A stretch of DNA of 64,000 nt from Winslowiella toletana (GTDB lineage Bacteria; Pseudomonadota; Gammaproteobacteria; Enterobacterales; Enterobacteriaceae), in contig NZ_CP134152.1 of assembly GCF_032164335.1 (NCBI RefSeq), positions 2,418,001 through 2,482,000 of the forward strand, in the 5' to 3' direction. Each line of letters starts with the position of its first letter. The stretch's first letter is position 1. Under the pieces are notes generated by a model, which made no database searches, was not told where the DNA came from, and saw only the letters and a list, made by a program, of their open reading frames with translations. Of the stretch, positions 35,967-45,286 are shown one piece after another. The translations under genes were made by a program, and so were the position numbers.

Positions 35967-36811
35967 CCTCATTAACTCCGGTGGTCGATCACGTGGTGAT
36001 TACTGTCGGTGACCAGCTTGACGAGGCCAGCGCACTGTTTCGCCGTCTTGGCTTCCAGCTTAGTGAGCGCGGTCATCACTCGCTTGGCTCCAGTAATCAT
36101 TTAGCCATTTTTGGCGAAAACTACCTTGAACTACTGGGTTATCAGCCGGAGCGCGGTAATCTGCGCGAAGATTTATGGCAGTCGCCGCGTGGCCTCAGCG
36201 GCCTGGTATGGAAAACCGATGATGCCGATGCGGTATATCAACATCTGCAACAGCAGCAACTGGCGGGCGATCCGCCTGCGGCATTTTTCCGGCCGGTCAC
36301 CCTGCCGGACGGCAGTGAACATCAAGCGCGATTTCGCACTACCCGGTTACGTCACGATACGGTCGCAAATGGCCGCAGCTTTTTCTGCCAGCACCTGACG
36401 CCAGAAGCGGTATGGCAGCCCGCCTGGCAACAGCATCGCAATGCGGTAACGACTATCAGTGGCTTTATTATTGCGGCGGATAAACCGGCCGTTGCCGCCA
36501 GGGTGTATAGCCAGTTATTTGATACTGCCCAATTTATCAGCACCCAGGACGGCAGCATTGAGTTTCAGGCCGGTGTAACCCGCGTGCGCTTCACTGGCAG
36601 CGCTCAGGCGCGCGCGACGTTGGGGCCGTTACCAGATGACTACAATGGTACGCCACGTATGGCGGCGCTGGAATTTACCACCACTTCGCTGGATCAGGTC
36701 CGGCAGAGCCTGTTGGCTGGTGATATCCGTTTTAGTGAGCGGGAAAACACCCTTCGGGTGAGTGCTGAAGATGGCTTTAATCTGGCGCTGATTTTTAGCG
36801 TAAAGCCCTGA
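35963..36811 (+). CDS. VOC/glyoxalase-like domain protein
   Basis: A 282-residue protein starting VVDHVVITVGDQLDEASALFRRLGFQLSERGHHSLGSSNHLAIFGENYLELLGY, a vicinal-oxygen-chelate fold of the glyoxalase-3-like group. A second, diverged module runs from about residue 150 (VTTISGFIIAADKPAVAARVYSQLF). Such proteins bind a divalent metal and act as isomerases, lyases or dioxygenases. It is the last gene of the operon and probably handles a product of the monooxygenase. The exact reaction is unknown. Confidence 0.8.
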   Translation: MTSLTPVVDHVVITVGDQLDEASALFRRLGFQLSERGHHSLGSSNHLAIFGENYLELLGYQPERGNLREDLWQSPRGLSGLVWKTDDADAVYQHLQQQQLAGDPPAAFFRPVTLPDGSEHQARFRTTRLRHDTVANGRSFFCQHLTPEAVWQPAWQQHRNAVTTISGFIIAADKPAVAARVYSQLFDTAQFISTQDGSIEFQAGVTRVRFTGSAQARATLGPLPDDYNGTPRMAALEFTTTSLDQVRQSLLAGDIRFSERENTLRVSAEDGFNLALIFSVKP

Positions 36812-36840
36812 TACTAAAAATAGACTTTGCATGACAGTGG

Positions 36841-36868
36841 CAGACGAAGGCCATTAGGCCTTCGTCTG
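36841..36868 (+). terminator. 12-bp perfect hairpin ending the second ABC operon
   Basis: CAGACGAAGGCC (36841-36852) and GGCCTTCGTCTG (36857-36868) with an ATTA loop, 29 bp after the VOC stop and 41 bp before the end of the convergent RND gene. There is no T tract on either strand, so it may serve as a bidirectional stem rather than a classical terminator. Confidence 0.6.
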
Positions 36869-36909
36869 TAAACGGCCAAACGATAACAATCCGGACCTGG
36901 CCCATCCGT

Positions 36910-39900
36910 TTATGACGACGAGATGCGTTCTACCGCTTGCTGCGGATTATCGGGACGTATTTTAAACCAGATGGCATACATTGCAGGCAGAAATACCAGC
37001 GTGATAATCGTGCCGCCAAACGTTCCGCCGATCAGGGTATAAGCCAGCGTTCCCCAAAAAACGGAGTGCGTAAGTGGGATAAAGGCCAGTATAGCGGCCA
37101 GCGCCGTGAGTAACACCGGTCTCGCCCGCTGGACCGTCGCCTCCACCACTGCATCGAATGGCGAAAGCCCTTGATGTTGGTTATGGTGGATCTGCCCTAT
37201 CAGAATCAGCGTGTTTCGCATCAGAATACCCGATAGCGCAATCAGGCCCACCAGCGCATTAATGCCAAACGGCTGACTGAAGAGCAGTAGCGTCGGCACC
37301 ACGCCTATCAGCCCCAATGGCGCGGTCAGGAATACCATCACCATCGCCGACATTGAACGGACCTGCAGGATAATGATCAATAACGTAATGGCAATCATGA
37401 TGGGAAACAACGGAGCCATCGCCCTGGTCGCTTTTGCGGACTCTTCAATTGGGCCAGCCTGCTCAATGCGGTATTCAGCCGGAAGCGTATCGATGATCGG
37501 CTGCAATTCTTTCATCACTGCTGTGGAAACATCTGGCGGTTGCAAATTTTCGGCAATATCTCCCCGCACGGTAATGGTCGGGGTGCGATCGCGACGACGC
37601 AGAACCGGATCTTCCATTCGCACCTCGACATCCCCAACCTGCGATAATGGAATACGCTGGCCGGCAGAGCCCACTAACGTAAAGCCGGCTATTTTTGCAG
37701 GATCCAGCCGGATATCCCCGGCTGAGCGCCCCACAACCTGCACCGAACGGATGTTTTCACGTACAGAGGTAATCGGCGTTCCCGAAAGCAAAAACTGCAA
37801 CTGCTGTGCGACTGCATTTGACGTCAGTCCCACCGCCTGCAACCGGTTCTGATCCAGCGTGAAATGCAGCGTCGGCACTCGGGAGCCCCAGTCTGAATTC
37901 ACACTCCTCATCATCGGATTCAGCTGCATAACTGCCTCAACTTCGCCTGCAATCTCGCGCAGTTTGACTGGATCTGGCCCGTTAATACGATAAGCTACCG
38001 GATAGGGTGAATAAGGACCAAATACCAGCTGAGTCACACGGACACGTGCTTCGGGCGCCAGGCCGTCGGCTGCGGCTTCACGAAGCCGCAGCTTGAGAGC
38101 TTCACGTTCCTGCTGGCTGGCTGTAAGCACGACAACTTTGGCAAACGACGGATCGGGTAGCTCTGGCGCCATAGCCAGATAAAAACGTGGCGACCCCTGC
38201 CCAATATAGGACGTGACGATTTTTGCCTCTTTCTGTTTTTTCAGCCAGTTTTCGATTTTCGCCGTGGCAGCGCTGGTCTGCTCAATAGAGCTGCCATATG
38301 GCATCTGAACTTCAACCAACACTTCCGGCCGGTCGGAGGTGGGGAAAAATTGTTTTTTGACCAACCCCATGCCAAGAATGGCGACGGTAAACACGGCCAA
38401 AACGCTACCGGCCACTATCCATTTGTGCGCAATAACACGGGTCAGTAACTGACGAAAACGATTATAATTTCGTGTGTTATAGATGGCTGCATGCCCACCT
38501 TCAACCGGCTTTATGTCTGGCAACATTTTCACGCCGAGATAAGGTGTAAAGATCACCGCCACCACCCATGAGGCAATCAAAGCAATACCCACTATCCAAA
38601 ACATGTTACTGGTGTACTCACCGGCAGTGGACTGTGCAAAGCCGTTAGGCATAAAGCCAACGGCTGTCACCAGAGTACCGGCCAACATCGGGGCGGCGGT
38701 ATGACTCCAGGCATAGGCAGAGGCTTTGATACGGTCGTAGCCCTCTTCCATCTTCACCACCATCATTTCAATGGCAATGATCGCATCATCCACCAACAAG
38801 CCGAGCGCCAGGATCAGCGAGCCCAGAGTAATGCGGTCAAAGTTCTTACCGGAAGCCTCCATAACCACAAACACCACAGCCAGTGTCAACGGCACGGCAG
38901 CAGCAACCACCACGCCCACCCGCCAGCCCATGCTGATAAAGCAGACCACCATCACCACAAGCAATGCGACAATAAATTTAATCATAAACTCGTTAACGGC
39001 TGAGCTGATATTGACTGATTGATCGGTGATCTTGGTTAATGTCATCCCAAGAGGCATAGCCTCGTTAATTTTTATCGTCTCTGCATCCAGCGCTCTCCCC
39101 AAATCAAGACCGTTCCAGCCCTCACGCATCACGATACCCAGTAATAATGCAGGCTCCCCCTGGTTGCGAACCAGAAAGGTCGCAGGATCTTCGTAGCCGC
39201 GTTCAACCGTCGCCACATCTGACAATTTCACCGTCCTTCCCTGGGCTACAATTGGCGTTTCGCGGATCTTTTCCAGCTTATCGAATGCGCCATCCAGACG
39301 GATAAAGAGCTGCGGGCCGCGCGTATCAATGGAACCGGCAGGCGTAAGTACATTCTGACTGTTTAGTGCGGAGAAAATATCCTGAGGAGAGATTCCTGAC
39401 GTCGCCAGCCGGTCATGTGAGAATGAGACAAAGATTCTCTCAGCCCGCTCTCCGATAATATTGACCTTCTTGACGCCCGGCACGTGCAGCATGCGCTGGC
39501 GCAGTGATTCGGCATCACGTACCAACAAGCGTTGTGGCTCGCCCTTTGCCTTCAGAGCAAATAGCGCGAAAGTAACATCGGAGAATTCGTCATTGATCAT
39601 TGGCCCGATTACGCCTGCCGGCAGGCTTTTTGCCTCATCGCCAAGCTTCTTGCGCGCCTGGTAAAACTCCTCCTGCACCTGTGAAGGCGGCGTGCTGTCC
39701 TGCAATGACAGCATGGTAAAAGCCAGTCAGGGGCGCGTGAAGGTCTCGGTGCGATCGTACCACTTGAGCTCCTGCATCCGCTTTTCCAGCGGCTCGGCCA
39801 CCTGATCCTGCATTTCCTGTGCAGTCGCGCCCGGCCAGGCTGTGATAATCGTCATCTGCTTAACGGTAAAGGGCGGATCTTCTGCTCGCCCTAGCTCGAA

Positions 39901-40002
39901 GAACGACAGAATACCGGCCACGGTAATCAGGATAATAAGGAATAAGGTGATTGAGCGCTCGCGGACGGCAAACGCTGAAAGATTAAACCGCCCGCCGCTC
40001 AT
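36910..40002 (-). pseudogene. RND efflux pump gene interrupted by one in-frame TGA
   Basis: One continuous reading frame of 1030 codons encodes a full RND (AcrB-like) transporter, except that codon 92 is TGA (39727-39729). The first 91 residues (MSGGRFNLSAFAVRERSITL...WYDRTETFTRP) contain TM1; after the stop the frame resumes LAFT then MLSLQDSTPPSQVQEEF at 39714 and runs to 36910. Family members read TRPG here, so GGA to TGA is the simplest change. The remainder is undamaged, with the TM4 motif GLLVDDAIIAIE. Reinitiation at the ATG at 39714 would give a protein without TM1. It overlaps the adaptor gene by 4 bp. A recent null mutation, sequence error or read-through are possible. Confidence 0.85.
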
Positions 40003-41108
40003 GGCTGGCTCCCGACGACAGGGATATCGCCCGGCTCACTTAATCGGACCTGCTCACCGTCATGCAGTAAATGCGCGCCTAAAGCGACGATCTGCTCACC
40101 GGCTTTTAGGCGACCGGTCACCGTTGCCGAATCGTCGGTGAGACCAAGCACCTGTACAGGCCGCCACGACACTTTTTCAGGTTTTCCTGAAATGCTCCAG
40201 ACACCCGGCCCTTTACCCGGATCATGTATGGCGGCTAAAGGGATCCGCAACATCTGATGGGAGATTTTTTCCTGCGGGATATGGAGCGTAACGGTTGAAC
40301 CAAGCGGTGCGCTGGCAAGTGCACCCGCAAGCACGTATCGTGCCTCGAAGGTACGCGTCATAGGATCGGCCGAATCGGAAAGCAATCTGAGTCTGGCGGG
40401 AACGGACTGTTTTTCGAGGCCATATAAAGTGGCCTGGGCCTCACTGTCGACAGCCGGGCGCAGCGTCTCAGGCAAATGTACGATCGCTTCACGCTGCCCC
40501 GCCCGCGCCAGCCTGATAACCGGCTGACCGGCGCTAACCACCTGCCCAGGCTCGGCGAGCGTGTCCATCACCACGCCATCGGCATCAGCCAAAAGCACGG
40601 CATAGCCGGTCGCATTACGTGCTAGATCGGCCTGAGCCTGTGCTGCACTAAGATCCGCTTTGGCGGTAGCGGCAACGGCCTTGATCTGATCCCAGTAAGA
40701 AGCCGATATAACCCCTGTAGCGACCAATCCGCGATAACGAGCTTCGTCAGCGATTGCCTGACTGGCGCGGGCGCGGGCGGCAGTGACCACCTGCTGCTGG
40801 GCTTGAGCCTGCAAGCCAAGGTCAACCGGATCAAGACGCATCAAAGGTTGACCGCTTTTGACGCTCTGGCCCGCGTTCACCAGACGTTCAAGTATTTTGC
40901 CTTGCACCCGGAAACCCAGATCGCTCTGAACACGCGCGACGACCACACCGCTAAATGCGCGCGATGAATCGATGGCGTTCATCACGGTTACAACCCTGAC
41001 CAAAGGAGGCTGACTACGCGGATCGTCGACGCCAGAAGAGTCGTCACACGCCACAAGGGTCAGAGACGACAGGCAAACGGCGAATATCACTGCTTGAGGC
41101 CTGAGCAT
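39999..41108 (-). CDS. RND periplasmic adaptor lipoprotein
   Basis: A 369-residue membrane-fusion protein with signal peptide and lipobox LVAC (Cys21). A biotinyl-lipoyl-like segment (GFRVQGKILERLVNAGQSVKSGQPLMRLD) flanks a helical hairpin (residues about 90-160). The beta-barrel and membrane-proximal domain end at SATVTGRLKAGEQIVALGAHLLHDGEQV. It should join the adjacent RND pump to an outer-membrane channel; no channel gene is nearby. It overlaps the pump gene by 4 bp. Upstream lies the operator GTGACCA-N10-TAGTCA shared with the tetR promoter. Confidence 0.9.
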   Translation of the reverse strand: MLRPQAVIFAVCLSSLTLVACDDSSGVDDPRSQPPLVRVVTVMNAIDSSRAFSGVVVARVQSDLGFRVQGKILERLVNAGQSVKSGQPLMRLDPVDLGLQAQAQQQVVTAARARASQAIADEARYRGLVATGVISASYWDQIKAVAATAKADLSAAQAQADLARNATGYAVLLADADGVVMDTLAEPGQVVSAGQPVIRLARAGQREAIVHLPETLRPAVDSEAQATLYGLEKQSVPARLRLLSDSADPMTRTFEARYVLAGALASAPLGSTVTLHIPQEKISHQMLRIPLAAIHDPGKGPGVWSISGKPEKVSWRPVQVLGLTDDSATVTGRLKAGEQIVALGAHLLHDGEQVRLSEPGDIPVVGSQP

Positions 41109-41153
41109 GGATTACCTAACGATTAACAGGAGAGTAATCGCAGTTATATACTA

Positions 41154-41177
41154 GTGACCAATAATGTCAATAGTCAC
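41154..41177. promoter_or_regulatory. Candidate TetR operator upstream of the RND adaptor gene
   Basis: GTGACCA-N10-TAGTCAC, an imperfect palindrome 46 bp upstream of the adaptor start. The same heptamer, spacer length and TAGTCA recur at 41834-41856 upstream of the neighbouring tetR gene, so both are probably bound by that regulator. Confidence 0.6.
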
Positions 41178-41180
41178 AAC

Positions 41181-41795
41181 TCAGGGTGAGAGGCTTCTCA
41201 GTATTAATGATGAAAGCAGCACAGATGCAGAAGTTGCAGTCTCAAGATTATATTGCAGCTGAACAGGACTGATATAAGGTCGCATCACCAGATAGATCGC
41301 ATCTACAGCTTCATCCATTGGCGTCTTACGCTCAAACTCTCCCGATTCTCGCCCTTCCTGAAGGATCTGCTGAATGAGCAAGCGCACTCGTTCAACATGG
41401 GCCTCTGCTGAGGGCCAATTGTCTCGCGCAGCGACTGCTGCGATGTCATAAAGCTTGCGATCGTGAAAGAACAAATCGCTGCCGGCTTCAGTCAGCGCTC
41501 TGAATAAGCGCCTCAATTTTACTGAGGCTGAAGGGGCGTCAACCATTGCAGAGTTGACAATATCCATAATCATTGCAAGCCGGTTGCTGCAGATCACCTC
41601 ACCGATTGCCTGCTTGGAATCGAAAAACTTATAGATATAAGCCTTTGAAAAGCCGATCGCCTTAGCAAGATCGGAGACCGTGGTTTTCTCATAGCCAAAA
41701 TGACTGAAGTGCTCTGTGGCGGCTTCAACGACCTGATCCCGGACACTGTGGTCCGATGGCCCGCGCTGGGGATGTAATTGTGTGTGCTTTGTCAT
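41181..41795 (-). CDS. TetR-family repressor of the RND operon
   Basis: A 204-residue TetR protein with HTH region HFSHFGYEKTTVSDLAKAIGFSKAYIYKFFDSKQAI (about residues 31-66) and an AcrR-like C-terminal domain (RLFRALTEAG, DRKLYDIAAVAARDNWP). It lies 72 bp upstream of the adaptor gene on the same strand. Matching operators precede both genes, supporting autorepression and repression of the efflux genes. The inducer is unknown. The ATG at 41795 is the only supported start. Confidence 0.88.
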   Translation of the reverse strand: MTKHTQLHPQRGPSDHSVRDQVVEAATEHFSHFGYEKTTVSDLAKAIGFSKAYIYKFFDSKQAIGEVICSNRLAMIMDIVNSAMVDAPSASVKLRRLFRALTEAGSDLFFHDRKLYDIAAVAARDNWPSAEAHVERVRLLIQQILQEGRESGEFERKTPMDEAVDAIYLVMRPYISPVQLQYNLETATSASVLLSSLILRSLSP

Positions 41796-41833
41796 TTCTT
41801 CAGCTTAACGTAACGGACTTTAATTAACAACGC

Positions 41834-41856
41834 GTGACCATATTGGGATTTAGTCA
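41834..41856. promoter_or_regulatory. Candidate TetR operator upstream of tetR
   Basis: GTGACCA-N10-TAGTCA, 39 bp upstream of the TetR start, with the same half-sites and spacing as 41154-41177. A further TTAGTCAT follows near 41867. Position fits autorepression. Confidence 0.6.
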
Positions 41857-42072
41857 TAGGTATAATTTAGTCATTACCCGGTATCTTTCCATTCCCGGGA
41901 CTTGCTTGTCATGACGAGTTTCCTGGCATCAAAAGGAGATGAAATTATTATTTGGCATCTTGTTCGGCTTCCCGGTAGCGCAGTCAGGCGCCTGTTGATA
42001 CTCTGGTATCAACTAAAACTTCATTGCGAGCCGAGTTTATGGTTTTTTCACCATTTATCGAATGCGATACTT

Positions 42073-42504
42073 TTATGCAGTGAAATTTTCGTTGTCTCCC
42101 ACCGCGTCATCTCTTCCACGTTTCAGCAACAAGCTTTGCCACTCTGTTATCAGCTGTTCCTGCCGGTTTTGCATTTGTCGTAACTGCCGCAACAGAGACT
42201 GCTGCTGTAAGGTAAGATGCTGTTGCTTAGCGTGTATACCGGAAATTTTTTGCTTCTGCCTGTCTAATTCCCGGTGGGTTAAGCTACCCGACCAGCTCAA
42301 CATTTTTTGTAGCAGCAGGCTTAGTTCGTTACTGCGGTTGATACAGATCTGTAGCGATTCAAGCGTCTGCTGAAATTGCTTTTTCAGTTCATCAAGACGG
42401 TAACATACCCTTCCCTCACGTCGCGGTTTTAGCGACCTTAAGCTGTATAATGACAACCCTGTTACCGATAAAACTAATTTACCTGTCGCTGCACGTCGTC
42501 GCAT
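42073..42504 (-). CDS. Hypothetical coiled-coil protein
   Basis: The ATG at 42504 has an excellent AAGGAG site 8 bp upstream, which supports a real gene of 143 residues. The N-terminus is basic (MRRRAATGKLVLSVTGLSLYSLRSLKPRREG); from about residue 45 it is Gln-rich helical coiled coil (LDRQKQKISGIHAKQQHLTLQQ), ending LLKRGRDDAVGDNENFTA. I do not recognise the family. The layout is reminiscent of small stalk or needle-assembly proteins of type III secretion systems (InvI/SpaM-like), but no other such genes are adjacent, so this is speculative. It stands alone. Confidence 0.55.
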   Translation of the reverse strand: MRRRAATGKLVLSVTGLSLYSLRSLKPRREGRVCYRLDELKKQFQQTLESLQICINRSNELSLLLQKMLSWSGSLTHRELDRQKQKISGIHAKQQHLTLQQQSLLRQLRQMQNRQEQLITEWQSLLLKRGRDDAVGDNENFTA

Positions 42505-42895
42505 GATCAATCTCCTTGCTGATAATCAAGAGAGTCAATTCGTAACGGATATCATGCTAACTAATTATCCGCTATTGAACCGCCATATTGCGCTGTTCAT
42601 GATTTAAATCCATCTTTATCCGTACCAGGTTAACATTCTATTTACTAAGTCTGCAAAACCGTAGAGTGAATTAGCGCCATTTGTCACTGAACAGGCAAAA
42701 GTAAATGTAAAGCCTGAGCGCGTAGAATAAACCAATTTATTTAACTGCTTTTAAGCTTTCGCGGTAATAAATAAGCTGATTAATATGGGAAAGGGAAAGT
42801 GATTGAGGGTAAATTGCTACACATAATAATAATTCGTTAGTTATCTATATTCTCTGGCAAATGTGCCAGTCTGTCCGAGACTGGCACCGTTTTTG
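42505..42895. other. A+T-rich gap, no gene seen
   Basis: 391 bp holding the promoter and ribosome site of the coiled-coil gene and the 3' end region of the sorbosone-type dehydrogenase. Frames are short and closed. No hairpin with a T tract was recognised. Confidence 0.5.
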
Positions 42896-44221
42896 TTACT
42901 GTTGACTATTAGCCGCGGTTACGCGCCAGACGCTATTGCCGGCGTCATCAGCAATAATTAAACCGCCCTGCTGATCCTGTGCCAGACCAACCGGCAACCC
43001 TCTGACTTGCTTTTCATCATCGGTAAGAAAACCGGTCACTACCGGTTTGGGCTGGCCGACAGGCATACCGTCTTTAAATTCCACCCAGTCAACCCGATAT
43101 CCATTCAGCGGTTTCCGGTTCCAGCTGCCATGTTCGCTGATAAATGCTCCGCCGCGATATTCAGCAGGCAGATTATTGCCAGTGTAGAATAACAGACCAA
43201 GCGGAGCGACATGGGAGCTTAGCGCGTAATCCGGCTTGATGGCTTTTTCCACCAGATCCGGGCGTGGTGGCTGCGCGCGTTGATCAACATGCTGACCAAA
43301 ATAGCTGTACGGCCAGCCATAGAAGCCGCCCTCCTGTACCGAAGTCAGGTAGTCCGGTACCAGATCGGCACCAATTTCATCTCGCTCATTGACGACCGCC
43401 CATAATTTGCCGGTCTCAGGCTCCCACTGCAAACCGGTAGGATTACGGATACCGCTGGCGTAAATCCGGCTGGCCCCGCTGGCCGTATCGACCTCCAGCA
43501 CTGCGGCACGGCGATATTCTGCACCGATCCCGTTCTCCGCCACGTTACTGTTGGAGCCGACACCGACATACAGCTTGCTGCCGTCGGGGCTGGCGAGCAG
43601 CGCTTTTGTCCAGTGATGGTTTATCGGGCCGCCTGGCAATTCGGTCAGTTCCACACCCGGGTCGGTAATTTCAGTCTGGCCGCTTTGATAAGGAAATTTC
43701 ATAATCGCGTCTGCATTGGCCACATACAGCGTATTACCGACCAGTTGCACGCCAAAAGGCGAGTGCAGATTTTTCAGCAGGACATGTTTTTCCCAGCCTT
43801 TGCCCTCACCACCGGTGTTACGCAATAAGGTAATGCGGTTGCCACCCGTCGCCCCTTTACCAGAAGACTTCTTAATAATGCCGGTAATCAATTCTTTAGG
43901 TTTGGTGGTAGGTTTTGACGGGCCATTGGCTTCAACGACCAGGATATCGTTATTTGGCAAAACATAGACCTGGCGCGGATAGAGTAAATCTTCAGCAATT
44001 TTCTCGATTTTTAGCCCCTGGGCTACTTTTGGCGTTTCACCCTGTTTCCAGTCAATTTTGTCAGGCACCTGCATCGGCGGCAGCAGGAAATTTTTTGCTT
44101 CCGGCAGCGTAGGATCGGGGCCAGTCTGTTGTTGCGGATCTATTTTTGCGCCGTCATCACAACCTACCAGCATTAACGGCACCGATAGCGCCATCAGCGA
44201 AAGAAAACGTGAAGTTCTCAT
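42896..44221 (-). CDS. Sorbosone/aldose-type PQQ-dependent dehydrogenase lipoprotein
   Basis: A 441-residue protein with lipobox LVGC (Cys21). A six-bladed propeller of the glucose/sorbosone dehydrogenase family follows: LLYPRQVYVLPNNDILVVEANG, NLHSPFGVQLVGNTLYVANAD, GGPINHHWTKALLASPDGSKLYVGVGSNSN, YASGIRNPTGLQWEP and LPAEYRGGAFISEHGSWNRKPLNGY. These contain the family's PQQ-contacting His and Arg motifs. It should oxidise a sugar or aldehyde at the membrane-anchored periplasmic face. A DUF2231 membrane protein gene lies 12 bp upstream in the same operon and may provide the electron or membrane partner. Substrate unproven. Confidence 0.85.
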   Translation of the reverse strand: MRTSRFLSLMALSVPLMLVGCDDGAKIDPQQQTGPDPTLPEAKNFLLPPMQVPDKIDWKQGETPKVAQGLKIEKIAEDLLYPRQVYVLPNNDILVVEANGPSKPTTKPKELITGIIKKSSGKGATGGNRITLLRNTGGEGKGWEKHVLLKNLHSPFGVQLVGNTLYVANADAIMKFPYQSGQTEITDPGVELTELPGGPINHHWTKALLASPDGSKLYVGVGSNSNVAENGIGAEYRRAAVLEVDTASGASRIYASGIRNPTGLQWEPETGKLWAVVNERDEIGADLVPDYLTSVQEGGFYGWPYSYFGQHVDQRAQPPRPDLVEKAIKPDYALSSHVAPLGLLFYTGNNLPAEYRGGAFISEHGSWNRKPLNGYRVDWVEFKDGMPVGQPKPVVTGFLTDDEKQVRGLPVGLAQDQQGGLIIADDAGNSVWRVTAANSQQ

Positions 44222-44233
44222 TAAAACTCCTCC

Positions 44234-44659
44234 TTAAGCTGTGCGCTGGCGCAGAGCAAGTTGCAAATTAGCGATAAACAGCAGCAGTACCACTATTGTC
44301 GACAGGATAACGCCCGCAGGCACCACCGCCCAGGCATCGCGACTATGAACAAAGGCATTGATGATTGACACCACGACCGCCAGCGCCCAGAACCAGAAAT
44401 GCAGTTTAAGCGCAGCGGGCTGTGGCATTGATGAACGTGGCCAGACATGAGTCAGGCTGATCAAGCGCGGAACAATGGCTATCACCAGACCAAAAGCAAT
44501 CAGCCAGCTGGCTGCCTGCGTCCAGAAGATTTCATAGCTGTACAGATAAATGATATCGAATAGCCAGGCCGCCACAAAAAAGCCGAGCGGAATTGGGTTA
44601 AGCCATTCGTACAGCACTACCGCAAAGGTAGAGCGGGGAGGAACGCCGTTGGACTTCAT
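44234..44659 (-). CDS. DUF2231-type membrane protein
   Basis: A 141-residue protein with four predicted membrane segments (about 22-40, 47-66, 86-104 and 112-134). The N-terminal VLYEWLNPIPLGFFVAAWLFDIIYL resembles the DUF2231 group. It lies 12 bp before the sorbosone-type dehydrogenase gene on the same strand and is probably co-transcribed. Such pairing suggests it anchors or accepts electrons from the dehydrogenase; the family has no proven role. ATG at 44659 with AGGAG nearby. Confidence 0.72.
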   Translation of the reverse strand: MKSNGVPPRSTFAVVLYEWLNPIPLGFFVAAWLFDIIYLYSYEIFWTQAASWLIAFGLVIAIVPRLISLTHVWPRSSMPQPAALKLHFWFWALAVVVSIINAFVHSRDAWAVVPAGVILSTIVVLLLFIANLQLALRQRTA

Positions 44660-44852
44660 TTACAGACTCCTTAGCTACCATCAGTGTTAACGGCCAACAC
44701 GCGGCCGTATCCCGGAACTCTAAAATATTAGTAAATGTAATCAATTTAGACAGAAAGATATGACAATAAGTGGTTGAAAGCGGTAGATGGATTTGATTAT
44801 CAGCCCCGGATAATGCAGGCTGAGGCGGGAAATTAATCAACAGGAGCAGTGA

Positions 44853-45281
44853 ATGTTAACTCCGCGAATTGGTGTCGGCGTGCTGATTTTTCGCGACGGT
44901 AAGCTATTGTTAGGTCGCAGAAAAGGCAGCCACGGCGCCGACAGCTGGTCTGCACCTGGTGGTCACCTTGAGTTTGGTGAATCCATCGAGCAGTGCGCCC
45001 AGCGCGAAGTACAGGAAGAGACAGGTCTGAAGCTGGATAGTATCAGCATTGGCCCCTATACCAACGATATATTTGTCGAAGACAAGAAACATTACGTTAC
45101 GCTGTTTGCGATTGCGCATCAGCCAGTGGGAGAGCCGAGGTTGCGTGAGCCGGAAAAATGTCGCGGCTGGCAGTGGTTTGCTGTTCATGCCTTACCCTCG
45201 CCGCTCTTTGTTCCCCTGCAAAATCTGCTGCAACAGCAGGGTCATGATTGCTTAATCCGACTGGCGCAGCAGCTTGATTGA
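44853..45281 (+). CDS. NUDIX hydrolase
   Basis: A 142-residue protein with a complete NUDIX box, GGHLEFGESIEQCAQREVQEETGL (about residues 36-59), including the catalytic REVQEE. The start RIGVGVLIFRDGKLLLGRRKGSHG and RGWQWFAVHALP resemble the MTH2/NUDT15-like subgroup of nucleotide pyrophosphohydrolases. It probably hydrolyses a nucleoside diphosphate derivative. The ATG at 44853 has AGGAG 8 bp upstream. It ends 6 bp before the convergent 481-residue gene. Cytoplasmic. Confidence 0.9.
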   Translation: MLTPRIGVGVLIFRDGKLLLGRRKGSHGADSWSAPGGHLEFGESIEQCAQREVQEETGLKLDSISIGPYTNDIFVEDKKHYVTLFAIAHQPVGEPRLREPEKCRGWQWFAVHALPSPLFVPLQNLLQQQGHDCLIRLAQQLD

Positions 45282-45286
45282 CCAAG

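Noticed and set aside
39727..39729. TGA in the RND gene as a selenocysteine codon
   Set aside because: RND pumps are not selenoproteins, the expected residue is glycine, and I saw no obvious SECIS-like stem directly after it.
41902..42373. Two plus-strand frames (93 and 103 codons) opposite the coiled-coil gene
   Set aside because: Cys/Leu-rich shadow composition, no ribosome sites; the minus-strand frame has a strong AAGGAG.
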